A DNA stretch of 16,462 bases, taken from assembly GCA_946999045.1 (NCBI GenBank), contig CAMQBR010000043.1:1-16462 (forward strand), in the 5' to 3' direction. The position numbers and the translations under genes were made by a program. The DNA comes from an uncultured Prevotella sp. GTDB taxonomy: Bacteria > Bacteroidota > Bacteroidia > Bacteroidales > Bacteroidaceae. A model generated the notes under the pieces. The model was given only the letters and a program-made list of their open reading frames with translations. It was not told the origin of the DNA and made no database searches. Every line of letters begins with the position of its first letter. Position 1 is the first letter of the stretch. Of the stretch, positions 1 to 7,622 are shown piece by piece.

Positions 1-52
1 GAGCACAACCTTGCCAAGGTTGGGGTCGCGAGTTCAAGTCTCGTTTGCCGCT
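1..52 (+). tRNA. tRNA-Gly(GCC), 3' portion cut by window edge
   Basis: The first 52 bases are identical to the last 52 bases of the complete tRNA-Gly at 318-390. They hold the end of the D arm, an anticodon loop with GCC, the variable and T arms, and the 3' acceptor strand TTGCCGC with discriminator T. The 5' 21 bases lie outside the window. CCA is not encoded. It decodes GGC and GGU glycine codons. Two identical Gly copies bracket two Leu tRNAs, which suggests local tandem duplication. Confidence 0.93.
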
Positions 53-98
53 CATATCCTGAATAAACCAATTGTTATATAAGATGTTATCTTATAAA

Positions 99-180
99 GC
101 CCAGGTGGCGGAATTGGTAGACGCGCACGTTTCAGGTGCGTGTGTCTTGCGACGTGCAGGTTCGAGTCCTGTTCTGGGCA
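99..180 (+). tRNA. tRNA-Leu(CAG)
   Basis: This is an 82-nt class II tRNA with a long variable arm. The acceptor stem pairs GCCCAGG (99-105) with the segment 173-179, including one G-U pair, and the discriminator is A180. The D arm carries the usual Leu pattern with GAATTGGTAGACGC. The anticodon stem is five pairs, and the loop carries CAG at 133-135, reading CUG codons. CCA is not encoded. It lies 46 nt after the partial Gly tRNA and 28 nt before the next Leu tRNA, probably in one transcript. Confidence 0.96.
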
Positions 181-208
181 CTGATTTGTTTAGGAAAGAA
201 CAATTAAT

Positions 209-292
209 GGAGAGGTGGCGGAATTGGTAGACGCGCTACTTTGAGGGGGTAGTGAAAATTGTTTCGTGGGAGTTCGAGTCTCCTCCTCTTCA
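209..292 (+). tRNA. tRNA-Leu(GAG)
   Basis: This is an 84-nt class II tRNA. The acceptor stem pairs 209-215 with 285-291 (one G-U pair), and the discriminator is A292. The anticodon stem pairs 236-240 with 248-252, and the loop carries GAG at 243-245, reading CUC and CUU codons. The D arm is the same as in the preceding Leu tRNA, while the acceptor, anticodon and variable arms differ. CCA is not encoded. Confidence 0.96.
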
Positions 293-317
293 CTTATTGT
301 TGCTTTTATTACAATAT

Positions 318-390
318 GCGGCAATAGCTCAGTTGGTAGAGCACAACCTTGCCAAGGTTGGGGTCGCGAGTTCAAGTCTCGTTTGCCGCT
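318..390 (+). tRNA. tRNA-Gly(GCC)
   Basis: This is a 73-nt tRNA with a perfect seven-pair acceptor stem, GCGGCAA against TTGCCGC, and discriminator T390 as is usual for bacterial glycine tRNAs. The anticodon GCC is at 351-353. CCA is not encoded. The next start codon is only 26 nt downstream, and a run of five T (392-396) is the only terminator-like signal, so read-through into the protein genes is plausible. Confidence 0.97.
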
Positions 391-415
391 CTTTTTAGAG
401 AAACATATTTTATCA

Positions 416-970
416 ATGAATTTATATATAAGATATTTTGATAGAGAAACGTTAGCTTATAGCGTTGAAGAAGCATTAGATTTTTTGAGTTCTATTCCCG
501 AAATTGATGTTGATGCAGCATTAGAAGCTGATATTCGTAGCTATGTAGCCAGCGATGTTTTTTATCCAAAGCGTTACAAGGTTCGCCCTAGAGTTTATTT
601 TATTATTATCAAGACAACAGCAGAGACTATGCTTGATTTTAAGCAAAAGAAGGCTTTGCATCCTAATCCTGTTGCACCTAATATCATAGACAAGCGAGAT
701 TTAGCTGCTACTGTAATGACACGCCTTACTAGAATACAAGAAGGCTGGTATGAAGGCGAATTAGATTTTAAACGTGTAATTATGGTTCCCGCAACAGGGA
801 AGCATGAATATCGCGATACTCATTTTGTAGCTCAATGCAAGGCTACATCGGGACAAGATTGCTATAATCGCATTGTTGATTACTTGAAAGATAGGGTAGA
901 TGGGCGTTCGCAGTTTCCTTCGCCTAAAGGAAAGAACTTTCATTTCAAGTATTTAGGAATGTGGAAATAA
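416..970 (+). CDS. Uncharacterised 184-residue protein upstream of ssb
   Basis: I do not recognise a named family. The reading frame stays open upstream through tRNA-Gly, but the ATG at 416 is the only ATG in frame after the tRNA, so it is the sensible start. The product is soluble, with no signal peptide or membrane segment. An N-terminal part (about 1-75) contains a hydrophobic beta-like stretch (VYFIII, 60-65). A Lys/Pro-rich linker follows, then a compact C-terminal part (about 105-184) with aromatic and basic motifs: GWYEGELDFKRV (110-121), ATGKHEYRDTHFVA (126-139) and SQFPSPKGKNFHFKYLG (165-181). The conserved look of the C-terminal segment suggests a real domain. It is followed 33 nt later by ssb and is probably co-transcribed with ssb, gldE and the phosphopantetheinyl transferase gene. 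A role near DNA metabolism is only guilt by association. Confidence 0.85.
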   Translation: MNLYIRYFDRETLAYSVEEALDFLSSIPEIDVDAALEADIRSYVASDVFYPKRYKVRPRVYFIIIKTTAETMLDFKQKKALHPNPVAPNIIDKRDLAATVMTRLTRIQEGWYEGELDFKRVIMVPATGKHEYRDTHFVAQCKATSGQDCYNRIVDYLKDRVDGRSQFPSPKGKNFHFKYLGMWK

Positions 971-1003
971 ACTTTTCTTAACGGATAAAAAAAACGAACT
1001 ACT

Positions 1004-1420
1004 ATGAATAAAGTTATGATGATTGGTAATGTTGGAAAAGAACCAGAGGTTAGATATTTTGAGGCAGATCAGGCTGTTGCCCAAGTTGCTTTGGCAACAA
1101 CAGAGCGAGGATATACGTTGCAGAATGGTACAAAGGTTCCAGAACATACAGATTGGCATAATGTTGTATTTTATAGAGGATTGGCAAAGATTGTAGAGAA
1201 ATATGTGCATAAAGGAGATAAACTTTATGTGGAGGGGCGTTTGCGTTATAGAACATACGATGACCAGCGTGGCATAAAACATTATGTTACAGAGATATTA
1301 GCTGATAATATGGAAATGTTAACACCAAAGGCTAATAGTACTTCTGTAGATAATCGTCCTCAAGGAGCTTCTGCACAGGATATTACTTCTGATAAGGATG
1401 ACTCGAAACTACCTTTTTAA
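1004..1420 (+). CDS. ssb: Single-stranded DNA-binding protein
   Basis: This 138-residue SSB binds single-stranded DNA during replication, recombination and repair. The N-terminal 105 or so residues match the bacterial SSB OB fold: it opens MNKVMMIGNVGKEPEVRYF, then has an aromatic/basic DNA-contact strand (TDWHNVVFYRGLAKIVEKYV, 49-68) and GDKLYVEGRLRYRTY (72-86). A short disordered linker (about 107-130) leads to the acidic tip DDSKLPF, the docking peptide for partner proteins in this family. It is shorter than E. coli SSB (178 residues) because the linker is short. The start is an ATG without an obvious Shine-Dalgarno sequence. It lies 33 nt after the uncharacterised gene and 12 nt before gldE, which fits one operon. 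Confidence 0.96.
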   Translation: MNKVMMIGNVGKEPEVRYFEADQAVAQVALATTERGYTLQNGTKVPEHTDWHNVVFYRGLAKIVEKYVHKGDKLYVEGRLRYRTYDDQRGIKHYVTEILADNMEMLTPKANSTSVDNRPQGASAQDITSDKDDSKLPF

Positions 1421-1432
1421 TAGATAATAATT

Positions 1433-2779
1433 TTGGACTTATCCTCAATTACAGAAACATTATCAGACGTCTACTTTCTTGCTCCGACAGTAGGCGTTGT
1501 TATTGCAGCCATTTTGTCAGTCCTGCTTTTGCTGGTATCTGGATTTGCAAGTGGTTCGGAGATAGCATTTTTTAGTTTGTCGCCAGCTGATATAGAAGAT
1601 TTGAATAGCGAAAAATGTGAGCGTGACCGCAAAATAGACATGCTTCGTAATGACACACAGCGTACATTGGCAACCATTTTAATTACAAATAATTTTATTA
1701 ATGTAACTATTATTATGCTGTGCAATTATGTTTTTGGCTCGATAGTACATTTCGGTCCAAAGGCATATTGGTTGCAATTTATTATCATTACAGTTTTACT
1801 TACTTTTCTTTTATTACTATTTGGCGAAATTATGCCAAAGGTATTGAGTAGACAAAATCCGCTTAAGTTTTGTAGAAGATGTGTTAATGGAGTATTGTTT
1901 TGCCGGAAAATTTTTTGGCCTGTAGAATCAATTTTGCTTAAAAGTGGTGTGTTGGCAGAGCACATTATGCAAAAGCAAAATCATGTTTTGAGCGTAGACG
2001 ACTTAGAGCAGGCATTGGAACTTACCGACAAAGAGGATATAAAAGACGAACAGAGCATGTTACAGGGTATTATTCGCTTTGGTGATGAAACAGCCAAGGA
2101 GATAATGACAACTCGTAAAGATATGCTTACCATTGATATACATACAAAATATAATGATGTGTTGAAGTGTATTATTGAGAATAATTACAGCAGAATACCT
2201 GTGTATCAAGATAATAACGATAACATCAGGGGAATATTATATATAAAAGATTTGCTGCCGCATTTAGGGAAACCTGCAACTTTTAGGTGGCAAAGTTTAA
2301 TTCGCTCGGCTTATTTCGTTCCTGAAACAAAAAAAATAGACGATTTGTTACGTGATTTTCAAGATAATAAAATTCATATCGCTATTGTTGTAGACGAGTT
2401 TGGTGGCACAAGTGGATTGGTTACGCTGGAGGATATTTTAGAGGAGATTGTTGGCGAAATCAATGATGAATATGATGAAGAGGAGAAACCCTATACAAAG
2501 CTTAACGACCAAACTTATATATTTGAAGGTAAAACTCTGTTGTCTGATTTTTGTAAATTGTTATCTATTGATGACCATGAGTTTGACGATGTGCAGGGGG
2601 ATGCCGATTCATTGGCTGGATTATTATTAGAGTTGAAAGGCGACTTTTTGCAACTCCATGAAAAGGTAACGTATAAGAATTATACTTTTGAAGTGTTACA
2701 GATAGAGGAGCGACGCATTAGCAAGGTGAAGGTTATATTGCAATCTGTTAATGTTCTGAATCAACAAAAGGAAAAGTAG
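1433..2779 (+). CDS. gldE: GldE-like CNNM/CBS-domain transmembrane protein (CorC/HlyC family)
   Basis: This 448-residue integral membrane protein belongs to the family of GldE (gliding-associated in Flavobacterium) and the CNNM/CorC putative divalent-cation transporters. An N-terminal DUF21/CNNM region has four hydrophobic segments (about 20-48, 79-104, 112-131 and 148-170). Two CBS motifs follow: about 225-278, with SRIPVYQDNNDNIRGILYIKD, and about 288-345, with VVDEFGGTSGLVTLEDILEE. A C-terminal CorC_HlyC domain (about 354-437) contains the typical D-x-L-AGLLLEL stretch. The start is TTG at 1433, directly after ssb; the first in-frame ATG would remove the first membrane segment, so TTG is preferred. 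Many non-gliding Bacteroidetes carry ssb-gldE as neighbours, so gliding should not be inferred. The function in this organism is probably metal homeostasis or envelope maintenance. Confidence 0.9.
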   Translation: MDLSSITETLSDVYFLAPTVGVVIAAILSVLLLLVSGFASGSEIAFFSLSPADIEDLNSEKCERDRKIDMLRNDTQRTLATILITNNFINVTIIMLCNYVFGSIVHFGPKAYWLQFIIITVLLTFLLLLFGEIMPKVLSRQNPLKFCRRCVNGVLFCRKIFWPVESILLKSGVLAEHIMQKQNHVLSVDDLEQALELTDKEDIKDEQSMLQGIIRFGDETAKEIMTTRKDMLTIDIHTKYNDVLKCIIENNYSRIPVYQDNNDNIRGILYIKDLLPHLGKPATFRWQSLIRSAYFVPETKKIDDLLRDFQDNKIHIAIVVDEFGGTSGLVTLEDILEEIVGEINDEYDEEEKPYTKLNDQTYIFEGKTLLSDFCKLLSIDDHEFDDVQGDADSLAGLLLELKGDFLQLHEKVTYKNYTFEVLQIEERRISKVKVILQSVNVLNQQKEK

Positions 2780-2782
2780 GTT

Positions 2783-3376
2783 ATGGCAGTATTGTCTATT
2801 ACTCAGCTATCGGCAGATGTTAAGCTTGGATTGTGGAAAATAGTGGAAAGTGTACCTGATTTATTGCAGCGTTTTCCTCATTTGGAAGAACAGATTAGCA
2901 AGTATCATAATGTGGAACGTAAGCGTCAAAAACTTGCTGTTTATGCTTTATTATATGCTATGATTGGCAATGGTAAGCAAATCATAGAACATAATGATAA
3001 TGGAAAACCTTTACTGAAAAACTATTGTATTAGCATTAGTGATACTAAAGGTTATGTGGCTGTTATTATTAGTAAAAAGAGTAATGTAGCTGTTGATATA
3101 GAATATTTTAGCAATAGGGTTAATCGTATTGCTCATCGATTTATTCGTGAAGATGAGGTAGCTACAACAACAGAAGAGCAACTAATTTTTTGGAGTGTAA
3201 AGGAAACTATCTACAAATATTATTCAGAACAGAATTTGCATTATTGTGATATGCGGTTACATTCTTTTTCTCTTGAGAAAGATAATAGAGTATTAGTAGA
3301 TAATTTGTATGAAGAAACCTCTCGTACGGTCTATTATTATCTAAATAGTGAATATGCCTTAACATATACCTATTGA
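2783..3376 (+). CDS. 4'-phosphopantetheinyl transferase superfamily protein
   Basis: The 197-residue product is expected to transfer phosphopantetheine from CoA to a serine of an acyl-carrier protein. The Mg-binding signature is present as VAVDIEY (102-108, D105 and E107), and the second motif as WSVKETIYK (137-145, with K140, E141 and K145). The residues before it, SISDTKGYVAV (84-94), align with the CoA-contact segment that usually reads SISHT; here the histidine is replaced by aspartate. The length fits the Sfp/AcpT class rather than the short AcpS. The ATG begins only 3 nt after the gldE stop, so it is the last gene of the ssb-gldE run; a gldE-PPTase pairing is common in Bacteroidales. 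The native acceptor protein cannot be told from sequence. Confidence 0.85.
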   Translation: MAVLSITQLSADVKLGLWKIVESVPDLLQRFPHLEEQISKYHNVERKRQKLAVYALLYAMIGNGKQIIEHNDNGKPLLKNYCISISDTKGYVAVIISKKSNVAVDIEYFSNRVNRIAHRFIREDEVATTTEEQLIFWSVKETIYKYYSEQNLHYCDMRLHSFSLEKDNRVLVDNLYEETSRTVYYYLNSEYALTYTY

Positions 3377-3378
3377 AT

Positions 3379-3405
3379 AAAAAAAGCAATTGTACAAGGG
3401 CTTTT
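3379..3405. terminator. Terminator between convergent PPTase and DedA genes
   Basis: AAAAGC (3382-3387) pairs with GCTTTT (3400-3405) around a 12-nt loop that itself contains TTGTACAA. Read on the minus strand the stem is followed by seven T, so it would best serve the DedA operon. On the plus strand the T run is only four. Confidence 0.5.
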
Positions 3406-3432
3406 GAATGCTTATAAAAAATAGTTTTTTGG

Positions 3433-4077
3433 TTATTTTTCAATAATCTTATTTGCTTTATATTTGTGGTAGAAGTGGCGTACAATAAAGTAAAGAACTG
3501 CCATACTAGCAATACTTAAAATGGCTATTTTGATGTATTCGTTATATTCTATTATCTTTTCATTAAGATGATCTTCTGATACAAATGAATGAAGATACCA
3601 ACCTAATGAAGCCAAAACACAATTCCAAATGCCTGCACCTATAGTTGTATACAATAAAAACTTCCAGAATTTCATCTTTGCCAAACCAGCAGGAACAGAG
3701 ATAACTTGGCGAATACCAGGCAAAAGTCTACCAGTTAGCGTAGCAATTACACCATGGTCGTAGAAAAACTTTTCGCTTTTTTCTATCGCTTCTTTATTTA
3801 ACAAGCACAAGTGTCCTAACTTACTATTAGCAAATTTGTAGATAATAGGTCTACCGAGATAGTATGCGGCCACATAATTTGTAGCAGAGCCAATAACAGC
3901 TCCTATCGTTGCAACAATGATAACCAATGTGATGTCCAAGTGTCCAGCAGCTGCATGATAGGCTGCAGGTGCTACAATTAGTTCTGATGGTACAGGGATT
4001 ATGGTTCCTTCAATGTACATCAATATGAAAACCGTCAAGTAATTAAGGTTTCCCATTAACGCTGAAAACCAACTCAT
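3433..4077 (-). CDS. DedA-family membrane protein
   Basis: The 214-residue product is a DedA (SNARE-associated/VTT) membrane protein. Members flip or transport polyprenyl phosphates or phospholipids and support membrane homeostasis. The family signatures are visible: an acidic residue at E23 before PVPSE (28-32) in the first re-entrant segment, and GRLLPGIRQVISVPAG (116-131) with R117, P120, G121 and R123 in the second, matching the F/G-R-x-x-P-x-x-R motif. Hydrophobic helices cover about 12-42, 50-75, 138-162 and 180-200. The C-terminus is basic (HFYHKYKANK). It lies 28 nt downstream of the TPR gene on the same strand, so the two are probably co-transcribed. The exact substrate is not readable from sequence. 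Confidence 0.93.
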   Translation of the reverse strand: MSWFSALMGNLNYLTVFILMYIEGTIIPVPSELIVAPAAYHAAAGHLDITLVIIVATIGAVIGSATNYVAAYYLGRPIIYKFANSKLGHLCLLNKEAIEKSEKFFYDHGVIATLTGRLLPGIRQVISVPAGLAKMKFWKFLLYTTIGAGIWNCVLASLGWYLHSFVSEDHLNEKIIEYNEYIKIAILSIASMAVLYFIVRHFYHKYKANKIIEK

Positions 4078-4105
4078 TCTATATTTTTTTTATTTTATAA
4101 TTATT

Positions 4106-5539
4106 TTATATTTCTATTGTGTTCTTTTGAGAACGCAGATACGCTGCATATTGCTCTACTGGTAAGTCTATAGGAAAGTATTCTCCCAATAAATCTTTTG
4201 TATCTTCAGGTTCTTTCTTACATGCCATCTCCACAGCATCTATGTATTTATCATCTTTATGTAGCTCTTTACAGCAGAATGCATAGATTGAATAATTTTC
4301 AGCAACGTTTTTATCGATAACATCATAATAAATTTCGAACATATCGTATGCCAATTCTAAATAGTCGCAATCGAAAGCAATGAGTGCTATTAGATGATAA
4401 GTAGAGGCATCTTCATTAGAAAGTTGAATGGCAGAAAAGAAACAAATGGTTGCTTCTTCCACCTTATTATGTTTCAAATAGATATGACCTTTTAACAATG
4501 AATTCTCTATAGGATTATCTTTAGATATCTTGCTTCTCTTTTTTATGCAATCTAGAGCTTTAGGCAAGTTGCCTAATCGAGAGTAGGCAAATGCCATTTC
4601 GTAGTAAATTAACGTCAACTCAGAGCTTTCGTTCTTGCTTTTCTTTTCTGCTTGTTTAAGGCTTATTAGCGCATCTTTCAGCTTATTCATATGAGAATAA
4701 GCCATGCTTTTCAGCAATTCTACCAATGCCTCATTAGGCTTCAAAGCGATATATTTGTCAAATAACTTAATGGCTTCCTCGTTATTTCCCAATGCCGTAA
4801 GTGCGTTTGCTTTTTGTATAATAGCTTCTGAATCGTTAGGGTTAATAGCTAAAGCAAAATCACAGCTGATTATTACATCGCTATAATTGTTCTGTTGTAA
4901 TTGCAATGCAGCCATTTCGTTCCAATAATCTGACGAATAAGGATTTTCATCTAACAATTCCTTAAAGATGGCTTCGCTCTCCTTCAAATTTCCTTTACCC
5001 ATAAATATTTTACCTTGCATCTCTTTGTAATAAGGGGCATCGGCTTTCTTAATCTTGTTAAACCATAGTTGTGCCTCATCATAAAAGTTATAAAAGGTGT
5101 AAAGCTCTATGATACTTTCTATGAAATCCTCCTGTACATCTTTGTATAGTGAGTTAAAAGACTGTTTGAAAAGCTTTTCGGCTGCTTTTATTTTATTTTC
5201 GGCCAATAGCAATTCTCCTTTCATTAAGATGTATTCGATATCGGATATATCAGTAATGTGGCTTAATATAAGATTGGCTTTCTTTATATCTTTATCGTAA
5301 AGATAAGTGTATTTAGCCTTTAATACCCATAAAGTTACAGAATCTGGAAAAAAAAATAATCCTTCATCAATAGCTTTGTATGCCTTTCCTATTTTGTCAT
5401 TCCACTGATAAAAATCGGCTATATCATAAAATTGGTCTACATCTAAATAGATGGATTGACCTGCTTTTTGGGCGTCTTCATATTTTTTTAAGTCGGATTT
5501 AAATTCTGGTGTATCAAATAATTCGTTATCGTTTATCAT
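4106..5539 (-). CDS. Tetratricopeptide-repeat protein
   Basis: This 477-residue protein is made almost entirely of TPR-type helical pairs. Clear repeats include 172-205 (AIFKELLDENPYS at its end), 207-236 (ALAINPNDSEA following it), 238-270 (NNEEAIKLFDKYIALKPNE), 307-340 (NLPKALDCIKKRSK) and 344-376; degenerate repeats cover 30-130. There is no signal peptide or membrane segment, so it should be cytoplasmic and act as a protein-interaction scaffold. The start is the ATG at 5539, and the N-terminus is acidic and soluble. It sits upstream of the DedA gene with a 28-nt gap. The partner and function are unknown. The long-range inverted repeat at 5571-5829 begins 32 nt upstream of its start codon and may hold or interrupt its promoter. 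Confidence 0.9.
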   Translation of the reverse strand: MINDNELFDTPEFKSDLKKYEDAQKAGQSIYLDVDQFYDIADFYQWNDKIGKAYKAIDEGLFFFPDSVTLWVLKAKYTYLYDKDIKKANLILSHITDISDIEYILMKGELLLAENKIKAAEKLFKQSFNSLYKDVQEDFIESIIELYTFYNFYDEAQLWFNKIKKADAPYYKEMQGKIFMGKGNLKESEAIFKELLDENPYSSDYWNEMAALQLQQNNYSDVIISCDFALAINPNDSEAIIQKANALTALGNNEEAIKLFDKYIALKPNEALVELLKSMAYSHMNKLKDALISLKQAEKKSKNESSELTLIYYEMAFAYSRLGNLPKALDCIKKRSKISKDNPIENSLLKGHIYLKHNKVEEATICFFSAIQLSNEDASTYHLIALIAFDCDYLELAYDMFEIYYDVIDKNVAENYSIYAFCCKELHKDDKYIDAVEMACKKEPEDTKDLLGEYFPIDLPVEQYAAYLRSQKNTIEI

Positions 5540-5570
5540 AAATGGAATGATTTTATTATAGTGTAAAAAG

Positions 5571-5829
5571 GCTGGTTCTATAAATTAGCACCGTATATAG
5601 TGAGTAAATTTTATAAAATACGTTTTGTTATCTTTTGGCTTCTTTTTATAGAAAACAGGCAACATCTCAACAAATCAAACAAGTTGGATGGTGGTATTTG
5701 GTTTGCACTGTTTTTGGTTCAAAATGTAAGTTTGCTCAGTTGTGTAGCTCGCTCCACTCCTTTATTCACTTTATATATAGAACTCAAAAATAAGTTTAAA
5801 ATCTAACAAAATTAATTTATAGAACCAGC
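5571..5829. repeat. 259-bp segment with perfect 17-bp terminal inverted repeats (MITE-like candidate)
   Basis: GCTGGTTCTATAAATTA at 5571-5587 is the exact reverse complement of 5813-5829. Between the arms lie 225 AT-rich bases without a convincing gene. Motifs related to the arm end (TATAGAA) recur inside near 5646 and 5774, and a second imperfect inverted pair lies inside the first (TATATAGTGAGTAAA near 5593 against the complement of bases near 5760-5778). It occupies nearly all of the 304-bp gap between glnS and the TPR gene. No clean target-site duplication is visible. It could be a non-autonomous mobile element, or a large foldback at the 3' end of the glnS transcript. Confidence 0.55.
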
Positions 5830-5843
5830 TTAAAGAGTGAAGG

Positions 5844-7559
5844 TTATTTTTTTACTTTCGCCCATGTGTCTTTTAATCCTACTGTTTTGTTGAATACCAA
5901 ATGAGAGTTTGTTCTATCAGGATCTGCCATAAAATATCCAATTCTTTGGAACTGCAGGTATTCGCCTGGAAGTTTTGTTGCAGCATAGTTTTCTACATAA
6001 CAATGCTTGTGTATGTGTAAACTATTTGGGTTCAGTAGCTCATGGAAATCTCTCTCATCAGCTGATGGATTTTCTACAAAGAACAAACGATCATATTCAC
6101 GAATCTCTGCTTCTTGACAATGGTTGGTTGATACCCAATGCAGTGTACCTTTTACCTTGCGATTAGCCCCTTCCATACCACTTCTACTTGATGAATCATA
6201 TTCTGCTTGTATCTCTGTAATATTGCCTTGGTCATCTTTTGTACATCCTGTACACTTAACGATATAAGCATTTTTCAAGCGGACCTCTTTACCTGGAGTC
6301 ATACGGAAGAACTTTCTTGGCGCATCTTCCATAAAGTCATCACGCTCTATCCACAAGTTTTTGCTAAAGGTAATAGTATGTGTACCATCAGCTTCATTCT
6401 CTGGATTGTTAATGGCTTCCAGCTCTTCAGTCTGCCCATTAGGATAATTGGTAATAACTAATTTTACAGGATTAAGTACAGCACTTACTCTGCATGCTTT
6501 CTTGTTAAGATCGTTGCGCACAGCAGCTTCTAGTAAAGCCACATCATTTAAGGCGTCAAATTTGGTATAACCTATAGAATCAATAAAATTTTTGATGCTT
6601 TCAGGAGAATATCCTCTGCGTCGCATACCGCAGATAGTCGGCATACGAGGGTCGTCCCATCCTGAAACAAGTTTATCATTAACCAAAGCATGGAGCTTTC
6701 GTTTACTCATTACAGTATATGTAAGGTTCAAACGATTGAACTCAATCTGTCGAGGACGATTATCGTTCATTACATCACTTGTACCATCCATTGTCTTTAG
6801 ATAATCAATAAAACAATTGTACAGAGAACGATGGGGAACAAACTCTAATGTACAAATAGAGTGGGTTACACCCTCAAAATAATCGCTCTGTCCATGTGCA
6901 AAGTCATACATAGGATAGGCATGCCATTTGGTTCCTGTACGATGATGAGGTATTTGGATGATACGATACATAATAGGATCACGGAAGTGCATATTAGGAT
7001 TAGTCATATCTAATTTAGCACGCAACACCATACTACCCTCAACAGCCTCTGGAGTATTCATAGTATTGAACAATTCTAACGATTCTTCTATTGGTCGGTC
7101 TCGATAAGGTGAAGCTACGCCTGGTGTAGTAGGTGTACCCTTTTGCTCGGCTATCTGTTCAGCAGTTTGCTCATCAATATAAGCATTTCCCTGTTTTATC
7201 ATCCAAACTGCAAAATTCCATAATTTTTGAAAATAGTCTGATGCGTAGTAGATATGTCCCCATTTGAAGCCCAACCACGAGATATCATTGAGAATATTTT
7301 CTACATATTCGTTGTTTTCTTTGCTTGGATTCGTGTCATCAAAACGCAAATTACATACACCATTGTATTTTTCTGCCACACCAAAGTCCATGCAAATAGC
7401 CTTAGCGTGTCCTATATGTAGATATCCATTAGGTTCTGGAGGGAAACGAGTTTGGATACGTCCTCCGTTTTTTCCTTTGGCAAGATCTTCTTCTACGAGT
7501 TGTTCTACAAAACTCAAACTCTTTTTCTCTTCCGTATTATTTTCCTCTTTTACTGTCAT
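5844..7559 (-). CDS. glnS: Glutaminyl-tRNA synthetase
   Basis: This 571-residue class I synthetase charges tRNA-Gln with glutamine using ATP. The HIGH motif is PPEPNGYLHIGHAKAI (40-55). The adjacent LRFDDTNPSKE (71-81) is the family's substrate-binding strand, and the KMSKS equivalent is VMSKRKL (283-289). The two-barrel anticodon-binding region covers about 345-565 and ends with the conserved GEYLQFQRIGYFMADPD segment (534-550). The length fits bacterial GlnRS (about 550). The presence of GlnRS means glutamine need not be made on the tRNA by the GatCAB route. The start is the ATG at 7559, and a charged N-terminal extension of about 14 residues precedes the conserved part. A -7 element lies at 7630-7637, and the 5' leader is shared with a dispersed repeat. 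Confidence 0.98.
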   Translation of the reverse strand: MTVKEENNTEEKKSLSFVEQLVEEDLAKGKNGGRIQTRFPPEPNGYLHIGHAKAICMDFGVAEKYNGVCNLRFDDTNPSKENNEYVENILNDISWLGFKWGHIYYASDYFQKLWNFAVWMIKQGNAYIDEQTAEQIAEQKGTPTTPGVASPYRDRPIEESLELFNTMNTPEAVEGSMVLRAKLDMTNPNMHFRDPIMYRIIQIPHHRTGTKWHAYPMYDFAHGQSDYFEGVTHSICTLEFVPHRSLYNCFIDYLKTMDGTSDVMNDNRPRQIEFNRLNLTYTVMSKRKLHALVNDKLVSGWDDPRMPTICGMRRRGYSPESIKNFIDSIGYTKFDALNDVALLEAAVRNDLNKKACRVSAVLNPVKLVITNYPNGQTEELEAINNPENEADGTHTITFSKNLWIERDDFMEDAPRKFFRMTPGKEVRLKNAYIVKCTGCTKDDQGNITEIQAEYDSSSRSGMEGANRKVKGTLHWVSTNHCQEAEIREYDRLFFVENPSADERDFHELLNPNSLHIHKHCYVENYAATKLPGEYLQFQRIGYFMADPDRTNSHLVFNKTVGLKDTWAKVKK

Positions 7560-7622
7560 AATCTAAAAGTTTGGGATGATTTGTGGAGTATGATAGCCGA
7601 CAGATCATCAGTATAATATATA

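Noticed and set aside
266..415. Upstream extension of the first protein gene
   Set aside because: The frame is open, but the extension would cover the complete tRNA-Gly and part of tRNA-Leu(GAG), so it is tRNA sequence read by chance.
5600..5806. 68-residue plus-strand reading frame inside the inverted-repeat element
   Set aside because: AT-rich composition, no recognisable motif and no promoter box; most likely chance within the element.
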